From NCBI RefSeq assembly GCF_001688725.2, contig NZ_CP015401.2, forward strand, positions 1,054,001 to 1,118,000: a stretch of DNA of 64,000 bases. The letters run 5' to 3'. Of this stretch, positions 27,297-36,844 are shown one piece after another; positions within the stretch are counted from its first letter, which is position 1; every line of letters begins with the position of its first letter. A model generated the notes under the pieces. It searched no databases and was not told the DNA's origin. It saw only the letters and a program-made list of their open reading frames with translations. Source of the DNA: Bacteroides caecimuris (GTDB lineage: Bacteria; Bacteroidota; Bacteroidia; Bacteroidales; Bacteroidaceae). Position numbers and translations under genes: made by a program.

Positions 27297-28706
27297 ATGG
27301 GAGGTTTTTTCGGAACAGTCTCGAAAACTAGTTGCGTGACTGATTTATTCTATGGCACAGATTATAACTCACATCTGGGTACCAAGCGAGGAGGACTCGC
27401 AACATACAGTGAGGAAAAAGGGTTTATCCGCTCCATTCACAATTTGGAAAGTACTTATTTCCGAACCAAATTTGAAGGAGAACTAGACAAATTTAAAGGA
27501 AACGCCGGCATCGGCATCATTAGCGACACAGACGCACAACCTATCATCATCAATTCTCATCTCGGGCGCTTCGCCATTGTCACAGTCGCTAAAGTAGCCA
27601 ATATCCAGGAATTGGAAGAAGAACTTCTCAGTCAAAACATGCACTTCGCCGAACTTAGTTCGAGCAGCACCAACCAGACGGAACTTATCGCATTACTTAT
27701 TATACAAGGTAGAACCTTTGTTGAAGGTATCGAAAATGTGTTTAAGCACATTAAAGGTTCTTGCTCTATGCTGCTCCTGACAGAAGATGGTAGTATTATC
27801 GCTGCCCGCGACCATTGGGGACGTACTCCGGTAGTGATTGGAAAGAAAGACGGTGCTTATGCTGCAACGAGCGAATCATCCAGTTTCCCGAATTTGGATT
27901 ATGAGATTGAGAGATATTTAGGTCCCGGCGAGATTGTTCGCATGTATGACGATCACATCGACCAGCTTCGTAAACCCAATGAAGATATGCAAATTTGCTC
28001 ATTCCTGTGGGTGTACTATGGTTTCCCGACTTCTTGCTATGAAGGAAAGAATGTGGAAGAAGTGCGTTTCACCAGCGGATTGAAAATGGGGCAGACGGAT
28101 GAATCGGAGGTAGACTGCGCTTGTGGTATTCCTGATTCGGGAGTGGGTATGGCTTTAGGATATGCCGAAGGAAAGGGAGTTCCCTATCATCGTGCTATCT
28201 CGAAATATACACCGACGTGGCCGCGCAGCTTTACTCCCAGCAATCAGGAGATGCGTTCGCTGGTAGCCAAGATGAAGCTGATTCCAAACCGTGCGATGTT
28301 ACAAAATAAACGTTTGTTGTTCTGTGACGATTCGATTGTACGGGGAACTCAACTGCGTGATAACGTGAAGATTCTGTATGATTATGGAGCAAAAGAGGTA
28401 CACATGCGTATCGCTTGTCCGCCATTGATTTACGCTTGTCCGTTTGTCGGTTTCTCGGCTTCCAAAAATGCATTGGAGTTGATAACCCGCCGCATTATCA
28501 AGGAATTGGAAGGTGATGAAAATAAGAATTTGGAGAAATATGCCACTACCGGTTCGCCGGAATACGAAAAGATGGTTAGCATTATTGCCGAGCGTTTCGG
28601 GCTAAGTTCATTGAAGTTTAACACGTTGGAAACGTTGATTGAGGCTATCGGATTACCTAAATGCAAAGTATGTACACATTGCTTTGATGGTAGTAGCCAC
28701 TTTTAA
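27297..28706 (+). CDS. PurF-like amidophosphoribosyltransferase homologue with degenerate glutaminase site
   Basis: 469 residues aligned with PurF over its full length. The phosphoribosyltransferase half is intact: the PRPP loop LLFCDDSIVRGTQL (about 341-354), CGIPDSGVGMALGYAEG, and a C-terminal CKVCTHCFDG like the Fe-S ligand region of PurF. The N-terminal Ntn-glutaminase half has lost key residues. The protein starts MGGFFG instead of MCGI, so the nucleophilic Cys1 is absent. The usual GHxRYST is GIISDTD, and the HNGN oxyanion motif is TVAKVAN. It may use free ammonia or a partner, or have another role. There is no upstream in-frame start that could supply a Cys. It has its own promoter box and terminator. 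Confidence 0.8.
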   Translation: MGGFFGTVSKTSCVTDLFYGTDYNSHLGTKRGGLATYSEEKGFIRSIHNLESTYFRTKFEGELDKFKGNAGIGIISDTDAQPIIINSHLGRFAIVTVAKVANIQELEEELLSQNMHFAELSSSSTNQTELIALLIIQGRTFVEGIENVFKHIKGSCSMLLLTEDGSIIAARDHWGRTPVVIGKKDGAYAATSESSSFPNLDYEIERYLGPGEIVRMYDDHIDQLRKPNEDMQICSFLWVYYGFPTSCYEGKNVEEVRFTSGLKMGQTDESEVDCACGIPDSGVGMALGYAEGKGVPYHRAISKYTPTWPRSFTPSNQEMRSLVAKMKLIPNRAMLQNKRLLFCDDSIVRGTQLRDNVKILYDYGAKEVHMRIACPPLIYACPFVGFSASKNALELITRRIIKELEGDENKNLEKYATTGSPEYEKMVSIIAERFGLSSLKFNTLETLIEAIGLPKCKVCTHCFDGSSHF

Positions 28707-28751
28707 AGCAGTAAAATAGGATATTTAACTATCCGGATAAAAGTATACAAT

Positions 28752-28796
28752 AAAAAAGAGCCGTGAATTGCTTTGTAATTCACGGCTCTTTTTTTA
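28752..28796 (+). terminator. Intrinsic terminator after the PurF-like gene
   Basis: AAAAAGAGCCGTGAATT and AATTCACGGCTCTTTTT form a perfect stem of about 17 bp with a 7-nt loop, ending in a T-run. It may act in both directions. Confidence 0.93.
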
Positions 28797-28849
28797 CCTT
28801 TACGGCACTATAAACTATCAAATTGTAAATCGTTAAATCGTAAATAGAA

Positions 28850-30073
28850 ATGACTTTAGTAGACAGATTTTTAAAGTATGTAAGCTTCGATACACAATCT
28901 GATGAATCGACTGGGCTTACTCCAAGTACTCCGAAGCAGATGATTTTTGCTGAATACTTGAAGAAAGAGTTGGAATCTTTGGGATTGGAAGATATTACTT
29001 TGGATGAGCATGGCTATCTTTTTGCTACACTTCCTGCTAATATAGATAAAGAAGTACCCACTATCGGATTTATTGCCCACATGGATACAAGTCCTGATAT
29101 GACAGGTAAAGATGTCACTCCGCGGATTGTGGAAAAATATGATGGCTCGGATATTGTGCTTTGTGCTGAAGAGAATGTGATTCTTTCTCCGTCGCAATTC
29201 CCGGAATTGCTGGATCATAAGGGAGAAGACTTGATTGTAACCAACGGAAAAACGTTGCTCGGTGCCGACGACAAAGCGGGGATTGCGGAAATTGTATCTG
29301 CGGTGGTTTATCTGAAGGAACATCCTGAAATCAAGCACGGTAAAATCCGTATCGGTTTCAATCCTGACGAAGAAATCGGTGAAGGTGCTCATAAATTCGA
29401 TGTAGAGAAATTCGGTTGCGAATGGGGATATACGATGGATGGAGGTGAAGTAGGAGAGTTGGAGTTTGAGAACTTTAATGCCGCTGCCGCAAAAATAACC
29501 TTTAAAGGGCGTAATGTGCATCCGGGATATGCCAAGGATAAGATGATTAACTCTATCTACCTTGCCAATCAGTTTATCATGATGCTTCCCTCACAGGAAA
29601 GACCGGAACATACGACCGGCTATGAAGGATTTTATCACTTGATCGGTATTCAGGGAGATGTGGAGCAAAGCACTGTATCTTATATCATCCGCGATCATGA
29701 CCGTGCAAAATTTGAGGACCGTAAAAAAGAGATGGAACGTCTGGTAGCTCAAATGAATGCTGAATATGGAGCTGGTACAGTGACGCTCGAACTGCGTGAC
29801 CAGTATTATAATATGCGTGAGAAAATAGAACCGGTAATGCACATCATCGATACTGCTTTTGCAGCTATGGAATCCGTTGGCGTGAAACCGAACGTAAAAC
29901 CGATTCGTGGAGGTACGGATGGTGCGCAACTCTCTTTCAAAGGATTGCCTTGTCCGAATATCTTTGCCGGTGGTCTGAATTTCCACGGACGTTACGAATT
30001 CGTACCTATTCAGAATATGGAAAAAGCGATGAAAGTGATCGTGAAAATAGCTGAACTGGTAGCCTCCAAATAA
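28850..30073 (+). CDS. pepT: Peptidase T (tripeptide aminopeptidase)
   Basis: A 407-residue M20B metallopeptidase that removes N-terminal residues from tripeptides in the cytoplasm. Zinc-ligand motifs are [12 protein letters not shown] (His and Asp), [11 protein letters not shown], the catalytic/ligand glutamates in [14 protein letters not shown] and [15 protein letters not shown]; the last ligand His is in [13 protein letters not shown]. The family [16 protein letters not shown] is present. Length matches PepT. The gcvT gene follows on the same strand after 64 bp. Confidence 0.95.
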   Translation: MTLVDRFLKYVSFDTQSDESTGLTPSTPKQMIFAEYLKKELESLGLEDITLDEHGYLFATLPANIDKEVPTIGFIAHMDTSPDMTGKDVTPRIVEKYDGSDIVLCAEENVILSPSQFPELLDHKGEDLIVTNGKTLLGADDKAGIAEIVSAVVYLKEHPEIKHGKIRIGFNPDEEIGEGAHKFDVEKFGCEWGYTMDGGEVGELEFENFNAAAAKITFKGRNVHPGYAKDKMINSIYLANQFIMMLPSQERPEHTTGYEGFYHLIGIQGDVEQSTVSYIIRDHDRAKFEDRKKEMERLVAQMNAEYGAGTVTLELRDQYYNMREKIEPVMHIIDTAFAAMESVGVKPNVKPIRGGTDGAQLSFKGLPCPNIFAGGLNFHGRYEFVPIQNMEKAMKVIVKIAELVASK

Positions 30074-30137
30074 AAAGGTGGAAACACAGGTAATACTTAA
30101 AACTTAATACTTGATTAATTCTTAATACTTTAAAATA

Positions 30138-31223
30138 ATGAAAACCACTCCGTTTACAGAGAAACATATCATGCTCGGTGCTAAAATGCACGAGTTTGCA
30201 GGTTATAATATGCCTATTGAGTACTCCGGTATCATTGACGAACATTTGACTGTTTGTCAAAGTGTCGGTGTATTTGATGTGTCGCACATGGGGGAATTTT
30301 GGGTGAAAGGTCCGCAAGCATTAGCCTTTCTGCAGAAAATAACTTCCAATAATGTGGCGGCATTGGCTCCGGGTAAAATACAATATACCTGTTTTCCCAA
30401 TGAAGAAGGAGGTATTGTAGATGATTTGCTGGTATATCAGTACGAACCGGAAAAATACATGCTGGTAGTCAACGCTGCCAATATAGAAAAAGACTGGAAC
30501 TGGTGTGTTTCTCACAATACGGAGGGGGCCGAATTGGAAAACTCTTCGGACAACATAGCTCAACTCGCTGTACAGGGTCCGAAGGCTGTTCTGGCTCTGC
30601 AAAAGTTGACAGACATTGATCTTGCTTCTATTCCATATTATACATTTAAGGTTGGAACGTTTGCAGGCGAAGAGAATGTGATAATCTCCAATACGGGTTA
30701 TACCGGTGCGGGAGGTTTCGAACTTTATTTCTATCCGTCTGTTGCAGATCGTATATGGAAAGCGGTTTTTGAAGCTGGTGAGGAATACGGCATTAAACCT
30801 ATCGGTTTGGGAGCTCGTGATACACTTCGGTTGGAAATGGGCTTCTGTCTGTATGGTAATGACTTGGATGATACAACTTCGCCGATAGAAGCCGGACTGG
30901 GCTGGATTACTAAGTTTGTGGAAGGTAAGGATTTTATCAACCGTCCTATGCTGGAAAAACAGAAAACGGAAGGGATTACTCGCAAACTGGTTGGTTTTGA
31001 GATGGTTGACCGTGGGATTCCCCGCCACGGCTATGAATTGGTAAATGCTGAAGGCGAGCAAGTGGGAGTGGTTACTTCCGGTACGATGTCGCCTACCCGT
31101 AAGATTGGTATCGGCATGGGATATGTAAAGCCGGAATATAGTAAGGTGGGTACGGAAATCTGTATTGATATGCGTGGACGAAAATTGAAAGCAGTGGTAG
31201 TGAAGCCTCCTTTTAGAAAATAA
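30138..31223 (+). CDS. gcvT: Aminomethyltransferase (glycine cleavage T protein)
   Basis: A 361-residue T protein of the glycine cleavage system, which transfers the methylene group from H-protein-bound aminomethyl to tetrahydrofolate, releasing ammonia. Motifs are [16 protein letters not shown] (N-term), [50 protein letters not shown] with the catalytic Asp region, and [19 protein letters not shown]. Length is standard. The other gcv genes are not in the window. A strong terminator follows. Confidence 0.97.
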   Translation: MKTTPFTEKHIMLGAKMHEFAGYNMPIEYSGIIDEHLTVCQSVGVFDVSHMGEFWVKGPQALAFLQKITSNNVAALAPGKIQYTCFPNEEGGIVDDLLVYQYEPEKYMLVVNAANIEKDWNWCVSHNTEGAELENSSDNIAQLAVQGPKAVLALQKLTDIDLASIPYYTFKVGTFAGEENVIISNTGYTGAGGFELYFYPSVADRIWKAVFEAGEEYGIKPIGLGARDTLRLEMGFCLYGNDLDDTTSPIEAGLGWITKFVEGKDFINRPMLEKQKTEGITRKLVGFEMVDRGIPRHGYELVNAEGEQVGVVTSGTMSPTRKIGIGMGYVKPEYSKVGTEICIDMRGRKLKAVVVKPPFRK

Positions 31224-31245
31224 GAAATAAGTTTGCAGTTGTGCC

Positions 31246-31280
31246 TAGCCCCGGATAAATCTCGACTCTATCCGGGGCTA
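31246..31280 (+). terminator. Stem-loop terminator after gcvT
   Basis: TAGCCCCGGATA (31246-31257) and TATCCGGGGCTA (31269-31280) form a perfect 12-bp stem with an 11-nt loop. The following sequence is only moderately T-rich (ACTTATTTTA). Confidence 0.8.
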
Positions 31281-31374
31281 ACTTATTTTATGGTGGTTAT
31301 TGTAAAACATATCCGTAGATATGTTGTTTATCCCATAGAAATAATATAATTTTGTCATCAAATACGATGAAATA

Positions 31375-33648
31375 ATGTCTCATTTACCTACTCTTATAGC
31401 TGACCTCGCACTGATATTGATCTGTGCAGGTGTGATGACTTTGTTGTTTAAGAAGTTGAAACAACCTCTGGTCCTGGGATATGTAGTTGCCGGATTCCTG
31501 GCAAGTCCGCATATGCCGTATACTCCTTCAGTGATGGATACTGCCAATATTAAGACATGGGCAGATATTGGTGTCATTTTCTTGCTGTTTGCTCTCGGTT
31601 TGGAATTTAGTTTTAAGAAGATTGTCAAGGTGGGTGGTTCTGCCATCATAGCTGCCTGTACCATCATCTTTTGTATGATTTTGTTGGGTATAGGAGTCGG
31701 TATGGGCTTTGGTTGGCACCGGATGGACAGTCTGTTTCTGGGTGGTATGATTGCGATGTCATCTACCACTATTATTTATAAAGCTTTTGACGATTTAGGA
31801 TTAAGGAAGAAACAGTTTACCGGACTGGTGTTGAGCATCTTGATTTTGGAAGATATTTTAGCCATTGTATTAATGGTGATGCTTTCCACTATGGCGGTCA
31901 GCCATAATTTTGAAGGGACCGAAATGTTGGAGAGTATCGGCAAATTATTGTTTTTCCTTATCCTGTGGTTTGTTGTCGGCATTTATCTGATTCCTGAATT
32001 CTTAAAGCGTTGCCGGAAATTGATGGGAGAGGAGACTTTGCTTATTGTGTCGTTGGCACTTTGCTTTGGTATGGTAGTGATGGCAGCTCATACAGGTTTC
32101 TCTGCTGCATTTGGTGCATTTATTATGGGCTCTATTTTGGCGGAAACGATTGAAGCGGAATCCATAGACCGGCTGGTGAAGCCTGTCAAGGACCTTTTCG
32201 GAGCTATCTTTTTCGTATCGGTCGGTATGATGGTAGATCCGGCAATGATTGTAGAATATGCTGTTCCTATTATAGTGATCACTTTGGCTGTTATTTTGGG
32301 ACAGTCTGTCTTTGGTACTTTCGGTGTCATACTCTCCGGAAAACCGTTAAAGACGGCTATGCAATGCGGCTTTAGTTTAACGCAGATTGGTGAATTTGCA
32401 TTTATTATTGCCTCTTTGGGAGTCTCCTTGCATGTAACGAGTGATTTTCTGTATCCGATCGTAGTAGCAGTCTCTGTCATTACTACTTTCCTGACTCCTT
32501 ACATGATTCGTTTAGCCGAGCCAGCTTTTACTTTTGTGGATGCGCATCTTCCGGAATCATGGAAAAAAGTGATGATGCGTTACTCCTCCGGTTCGCAAAC
32601 TGCGCTCAATCATGAGAATTTGTGGAAGAAGCTAATCTTGTCAATGGTACGTATTACCGTCGTATATTCAATTGTCAGCATATCGATTATTGCACTCTCT
32701 TTTCGTTTTGTTGTGCCATTCTTTAAAGAGAATCTGCCTCATTTCTGGGCGTCGTTATTAGGATCAGTATTTATCATTCTGTGTATTGCCCCTTTCTTGC
32801 GTGCCATCATGGTGAAAAAGAACCATTCGGTCGAATTTATGACTTTATGGCATGATAATCGTGCTAACCGTGCACCATTGTTATCAACAGTCGTGATTCG
32901 TATTATGATAGCGGTGCTTTTTGTTATCTTTATTATTTCCGGATTATTTAAAGCGTCTATCGGTTTGATTATTGGCGTGGCCGTACTTGTCGTTTTACTG
33001 ATGGTATGGTCTCGCCGTCTGAAGAAGCAATCGATATTGATTGAACGTCGCTTTTTTCAGAATCTTCGTTCTAGAGATGTACGTGCAGAGTATTTGGGAG
33101 AGAAAAAACCGGAATATGCCGGGCGTTTGTTGTCACACGATTTACATCTTGCTGATATGGAAATTCCAGGTGAATCTTGTTGGGCAGGAAAGACATTGAT
33201 GGAGCTGAATTTGGGAAAGAAGTTTGGAGTTCATGTGGCTTCTATCCTTCGTGGAAAGAGGCGTATTAATATTCCGGGCGGTTCTGTCCGATTGTTTCCA
33301 ATGGATAAGATACAGGTGATAGGAACAGATGAACAATTGAGTGTCTTTAATGAAGCGATGCAAAATGGAGCGAAGATAGACTGGGAGATTTATGAAAAGA
33401 GTGAAATGGCTTTGAAGCAATTTATCATTGACAGTGATTCTGTTTTTCTGGGTAAAACGATTCGTGAATCGGGTATTCGCGATAAATATCATTGCATGAT
33501 AGCGGGCGTTGAGAGTGAAGACGGTACATTGATGGTTCCCGATGTAAATGCTCCACTCGAAGAAGGTGATGTTGTTTGGGTAGTAGGTGAAAAAGAGGAT
33601 GTGTACCAATTAGTCGATCAAAAAAACGAAAAAGTACAAGCCGGATAA
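31375..33648 (+). CDS. Cation:proton antiporter (CPA2, KefB-like) with C-terminal RCK_C domains
   Basis: 757 residues. A CPA2 transporter domain with about 12 TM helices (about 5-400; FLLFALGLEFSFKKIVKVGG, HTGFSAAFGAFIMGSILAE, FSLTQIGEFAFIIAS) is followed by a second hydrophobic block (about 420-545). Two regulatory TrkA_C/RCK_C-like segments complete it (LHLADMEIPGESCWAGKTLM..., and FIIDSDSVFLGKTIRESGI...). It lacks a TrkA_N nucleotide-binding domain. It probably exchanges K+ or Na+ for H+ in the inner membrane. A promoter box is not obvious. Confidence 0.9.
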   Translation: MSHLPTLIADLALILICAGVMTLLFKKLKQPLVLGYVVAGFLASPHMPYTPSVMDTANIKTWADIGVIFLLFALGLEFSFKKIVKVGGSAIIAACTIIFCMILLGIGVGMGFGWHRMDSLFLGGMIAMSSTTIIYKAFDDLGLRKKQFTGLVLSILILEDILAIVLMVMLSTMAVSHNFEGTEMLESIGKLLFFLILWFVVGIYLIPEFLKRCRKLMGEETLLIVSLALCFGMVVMAAHTGFSAAFGAFIMGSILAETIEAESIDRLVKPVKDLFGAIFFVSVGMMVDPAMIVEYAVPIIVITLAVILGQSVFGTFGVILSGKPLKTAMQCGFSLTQIGEFAFIIASLGVSLHVTSDFLYPIVVAVSVITTFLTPYMIRLAEPAFTFVDAHLPESWKKVMMRYSSGSQTALNHENLWKKLILSMVRITVVYSIVSISIIALSFRFVVPFFKENLPHFWASLLGSVFIILCIAPFLRAIMVKKNHSVEFMTLWHDNRANRAPLLSTVVIRIMIAVLFVIFIISGLFKASIGLIIGVAVLVVLLMVWSRRLKKQSILIERRFFQNLRSRDVRAEYLGEKKPEYAGRLLSHDLHLADMEIPGESCWAGKTLMELNLGKKFGVHVASILRGKRRINIPGGSVRLFPMDKIQVIGTDEQLSVFNEAMQNGAKIDWEIYEKSEMALKQFIIDSDSVFLGKTIRESGIRDKYHCMIAGVESEDGTLMVPDVNAPLEEGDVVWVVGEKEDVYQLVDQKNEKVQAG

Positions 33649-33697
33649 GAGTGGAATACTTATTTTTGTTGTATTAAAAACTTAAAATAATAATATC

Positions 33698-34123
33698 ATG
33701 AAGAGTGATCCGAAAGAATGTCTGTATTGCCAGAACAATGAAACGCTGCATAATCTGATGATTGAGATAGCGCAATTGAGTGTGTCACGTGTGTTTCTGT
33801 TTAAAGAACAAACCTATCGTGGACGTTGTCTTGTTGCTTACAAAGACCATGTGAACGATTTAAATGAATTGAGTGATGAAGACCGTAATGCTTTTATGGC
33901 AGATGTAGCGCGTGTTACTCGTGCCATGCAAAAAGCTTTCCAACCGGAAAAGATTAATTATGGTGCATACTCGGATAAATTGTCTCATCTGCATTTTCAT
34001 TTAGCGCCTAAGTATGTGGATGGTCCTGATTATGGAGGTGTATTCCAAATGAACCCAGGGAAGGTTTATCTGACTGATGTGGAATATCAGGAATTGATTG
34101 ATGCTGTTAAAGCAAATCTATAA
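33698..34123 (+). CDS. HIT family nucleotide-binding protein
   Basis: 141 residues. The histidine-triad active site is visible as LSHLHFHLAPKY (H-x-H-x-H). The N-terminus has a CxxC pair (CLYCQNNETLHNLM) often seen in Bacteroidota HIT proteins. HIT proteins hydrolyse nucleoside phosphoramidates or dinucleoside polyphosphates; the substrate is not defined. It follows the antiporter gene by 49 bp. Confidence 0.88.
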   Translation: MKSDPKECLYCQNNETLHNLMIEIAQLSVSRVFLFKEQTYRGRCLVAYKDHVNDLNELSDEDRNAFMADVARVTRAMQKAFQPEKINYGAYSDKLSHLHFHLAPKYVDGPDYGGVFQMNPGKVYLTDVEYQELIDAVKANL

Positions 34124-34189
34124 ACAGCAATTTACCGGCGTAGCACCGGAGCAAGGTTTCCCTGCGGGATGTTGTCATTTTTAGGAGCT

Positions 34190-34296
34190 CACCACGGATT
34201 ACACAGATTCACACAGATTAAATAAATATGTAATCAGTACCCTAATTCACTATGGGGATTCAACGAAAATGAAAATAATCTGTGTAATCCGTGGTG
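34190..34296. repeat. 20-bp perfect inverted repeat (Bacteroides REP-like)
   Basis: CACCACGGATTACACAGATT (34190-34209) and its exact reverse complement (34277-34296) are separated by 67 bases, in the convergent spacer between the HIT and S4-domain genes. The left arm is followed by a partial direct repeat (CACACAGATT). Sequences of this CACGGATTACACAG type recur in Bacteroides genomes. It may act as a bidirectional terminator. Confidence 0.8.
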
Positions 34297-34315
34297 CCTC
34301 TTAAATTCCTATTTA

Positions 34316-34738
34316 TTATTCTTCACTGTCGAAATCGAAATCAAGGTCGAAATCATCCATGAATTCCGGAGTTGTAAATTCTTCCAGTTCCCGGCGGTCT
34401 TTCTTGGTCGGTCGTCCGGTTCCACGTGCACGATCTATGAATCCGCTGATTTTACTCATTTCAAGCAGTTCGTATTGATCGGGAGTAGTTACGTTTTCCA
34501 TCATTTCCGATACAAGTTTGGCACCCACACGCTTTTCTATAGTTTGCAATACCTTGAATGAATAAGTGATGGGTGGTTTCTTCACCTGAATAACATCTCC
34601 CGGTTTTATCATACGGGCAGCTTTGGCTAGAGAACCGTTGATGGTAATACGTCCTTTTTTGCAGGCTTCTGCTGCAATTGTACGTGTCTTGAAGATGCGG
34701 ACAGCCCACATCCATTTATCTATTCTTGCTTCGGCCAT
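34316..34738 (-). CDS. S4 domain RNA-binding protein (Hsp15-like)
   Basis: 140 residues. The S4 RNA-binding domain occupies about 3-65 (ARIDKWMWAVRIFKTRTIAA, CKKGRITINGSLAKAARMI), as in HslR/Hsp15, which rescues stalled 50S subunits carrying peptidyl-tRNA. The C-terminus has a basic stretch (RGTGRPTKKDRRELEEF) and a very acidic tail (DDFDLDFDFDSEE). It lies upstream of no other coding gene on its strand; pth is the next gene upstream. The neighbouring pth also acts on peptidyl-tRNA. Confidence 0.87.
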   Translation of the reverse strand: MAEARIDKWMWAVRIFKTRTIAAEACKKGRITINGSLAKAARMIKPGDVIQVKKPPITYSFKVLQTIEKRVGAKLVSEMMENVTTPDQYELLEMSKISGFIDRARGTGRPTKKDRRELEEFTTPEFMDDFDLDFDFDSEE

Positions 34739-34846
34739 TTTAGTTAGTTATTTAGTGATAAATAATTCTTTGGTTAGTATTAGTTGACCTTGTCATTTAT
34801 TGCTAACCATTTATTGTCATCTTTATTTTTTAGGGGGACTAGTCCA

Positions 34847-35416
34847 TTATTTCTTATTAAACTGGTTCATTGTGATGTTAATGCCAGCGAGGCAGAAACT
34901 TTTTATAATTTCTCCTGCTGTCTCTAATCTTTCATCCATTGTTTTCCAGTCTTCGTCAGTAAAATGCCCGAGTACATAATCAACCTGTCCGCCACGTGGA
35001 AAATCATTTCCGATACCAAATCGCAGGCGGGCATAGTTTTGAGTGCCCAAAGTAGCAGCAATATGTTTCAATCCATTATGTCCTGCGTCGCTTCCTTTGC
35101 CTTTCAGGCGTAATGTGCCGAAGGGGAGAGCCAGGTCGTCCACTACAATCAATACATTTTCCAAAGGAATATTTTCTTTCTGCATCCAATAGCGAACAGC
35201 CAGTCCGCTCAGGTTCATAAAAGTCGATGGCTTAAGCAAAACCAACTGGCGTCCTTTGATAGAAAAACTGGTAGTGAATCCATATCGTCCATCCATAAAA
35301 GGAGGAGCGTTATTGATTCTGGCCAATGTTTCTACTGCCATGAATCCGATATTATGTCGGGTTTCGTGATATTCGGGACCAATGTTTCCCAGTCCGACAA
35401 CTAAGTATTTTATCAT
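34847..35416 (-). CDS. pth: Peptidyl-tRNA hydrolase
   Basis: 189 residues, full-length Pth, which releases peptides from tRNA after premature dissociation. Catalytic residues are visible: the His in [12 protein letters not shown] (about 20), the Asp in [14 protein letters not shown] (about 93), the Asn in PSTFMNLSG and the HNGLKHI motif. The rplY gene lies upstream on the same strand, the common rplY-pth order, separated by a 29-bp-arm inverted repeat. Confidence 0.96.
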   Translation of the reverse strand: MIKYLVVGLGNIGPEYHETRHNIGFMAVETLARINNAPPFMDGRYGFTTSFSIKGRQLVLLKPSTFMNLSGLAVRYWMQKENIPLENVLIVVDDLALPFGTLRLKGKGSDAGHNGLKHIAATLGTQNYARLRFGIGNDFPRGGQVDYVLGHFTDEDWKTMDERLETAGEIIKSFCLAGINITMNQFNKK

Positions 35417-35452
35417 TGTTTTTCCGTAAACTGTTCATTAATATAGAAAGCG

Positions 35453-35517
35453 AAACGCAGATTAATACAAATTAATGCAGACTGAACATCTGCTTTAATC
35501 TGCATTAATCTGCGTTT
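35453..35517. repeat. 29-bp imperfect inverted repeat between rplY and pth
   Basis: Arms 35453-35481 and 35489-35517 match with about three mismatches across a 7-base loop (ends AAACGCAGATTAAT and ATTAATCTGCGTTT). Each arm contains repeated GCAGATTAAT units. This is a common style of Bacteroides intergenic repeat; it could terminate rplY or stabilise its mRNA. Confidence 0.75.
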
Positions 35518-35548
35518 GAAGTATATCTCTTTACAGGGATAATCTCAA

Positions 35549-36139
35549 TTACTTACCAGCGGCTGCTGCTGCACCTCTTGCTGCACGAGTCAACTTAACA
35601 GCACATACAACGGCTTCTTTAGCACTGATCAGTTCAAGACCTTCGTAGCTCAGTTCGCCAACTTTAACAGTCTTACCCAATCCCAGGTGAGAAACGTTAA
35701 CTATCAGTCTTTCAGGAATTACATTGAACAAAGCTTTCACTTTGATCTTACGCATCTGTAATGCCAATTTACCACCGGCTTTAACACCTTCTGCAAGGCC
35801 TTCCAACTGTACTGGAACTTCCATTACGATAGGTTTAGCTTCATCAATCTGATAGAAGTCAACGTGCAGGATAGTATCTTTTACTGGGTGGAACTGAATG
35901 TCTTTCAAGATAGCGTTTACTTTTTTGCCATCGATATCCAGGTCTACTACGTAGATGTGCGGAGTATAAACCAGGTTGCGAAGTCCTTCGTTTGTTACAG
36001 TGAAGTGAACAACTTCATTACCACCATACAATACGCACGGTACACCACCGTTCTTACGGATTACTTTCAAAGCTCTTGCTTGTTCTGAAGAGCGTTCTGC
36101 AATAGTTCTTGCAGTTCCTTTTACTTCAATTGATTTCAT
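35549..36139 (-). CDS. rplY: Ribosomal protein L25 (CTC family)
   Basis: 196 residues. The N-terminal L25 5S-rRNA-binding domain (about 1-95: MKSIEVKGTARTIAERSSEQ, RKNGGVPCVLYGGNE) is followed by the C-terminal TL5/CTC beta domain (about 96-180: PVQLEGLAEGVKAGGKLALQ). The tail is Ala-rich. The protein binds 5S rRNA in the large subunit. Length is typical of the long CTC form. Confidence 0.96.
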   Translation of the reverse strand: MKSIEVKGTARTIAERSSEQARALKVIRKNGGVPCVLYGGNEVVHFTVTNEGLRNLVYTPHIYVVDLDIDGKKVNAILKDIQFHPVKDTILHVDFYQIDEAKPIVMEVPVQLEGLAEGVKAGGKLALQMRKIKVKALFNVIPERLIVNVSHLGLGKTVKVGELSYEGLELISAKEAVVCAVKLTRAARGAAAAAGK

Positions 36140-36274
36140 TTCTTAAAAAAATGTGTTACTCTAAATTAAGTTAGTTTGCTTAATTCACCATCACACGATG
36201 TGGATTATCACACGATGTTGCAAAAAGCGGTGCAAAAGTACGTCTTTTTTTTGAATAATCAAAGAGTTACTTTC

Positions 36275-36676
36275 TTAAAAGTCGATGTCAATCTTAATTT
36301 CACTTTCTAATTTGTCCTCTTGTACTTCTTCGGCAACTTTCCGTTCGTTATTTTCATCAGCTTCTGCAGTGATACGGTTGATATGCTCGTTCATGTCGTT
36401 GCGTTCTATGAAGTTGACAGCTTCTTCAAGTCCTGCCATAAACTTCTGAAAGTCTTCCCTGTATAAGAAGATTTTGTGCTTCTCGAAACTAACTTGAGAA
36501 TCATCACCTTCTCCCGTTATCACTTTTTTACTCTCTGTAATAGCCAGAAACATTTCATCTTTACGATTCTTTTTTACGTCGAGGTAATAGATGCGTTTAC
36601 CTGCTTTAATGGACTTGGAGAATACGATCTCCTTATCATTCATGTCTGCGCTCATTTTCTTTTTTAAATCTTCCAT
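36275..36676 (-). CDS. DUF3276 (PUR-alpha-like) nucleic-acid-binding protein
   Basis: 133 residues from the ATG at 36676 (MEDLKKKMSADMNDKEIVFS); a TTG 30 bases upstream would add ten residues but is less likely. DUF3276 proteins have a PUR-like fold (EIVFSKSIKAGKRIYYLDVK, KVITGEGDD, HKIFLYREDFQKFMAGLEEA) and bind single-stranded DNA or RNA; the Borrelia homologue is known to bind DNA and RNA. The acidic C-terminus is variable. Divergent from nusB. Confidence 0.83.
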   Translation of the reverse strand: MEDLKKKMSADMNDKEIVFSKSIKAGKRIYYLDVKKNRKDEMFLAITESKKVITGEGDDSQVSFEKHKIFLYREDFQKFMAGLEEAVNFIERNDMNEHINRITAEADENNERKVAEEVQEDKLESEIKIDIDF

Positions 36677-36805
36677 ATCTTTCGGTCCGTTTATAATCGG
36701 CTTCAAAATTGGATATTTTTTTTAAACTGTCAAAAGAAAAAGCGCAGAGAATCAAATACTGCATTAAAAAATGTGATTTATTAGTGGAAAGTCATTAAAA
36801 ATATC

Positions 36806-36813
36806 TACTTTTG
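36806..36813 (+). promoter_or_regulatory. -7 box TACTTTTG for the nusB operon
   Basis: A perfect TAnnTTTG match 31 bases before the nusB ATG. The downstream genes nusB, yajC, YbbR-like, coaE and DUF5606 are closely spaced, so this is likely the operon promoter. Confidence 0.65.
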
Positions 36814-36844
36814 CAATTCGATAACAACAGTATTAATTTGAATT

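Noticed and set aside
30321..31061. 246-codon ORF antisense to gcvT
   Set aside because: Shadow of the intact gcvT gene with no recognisable domain.
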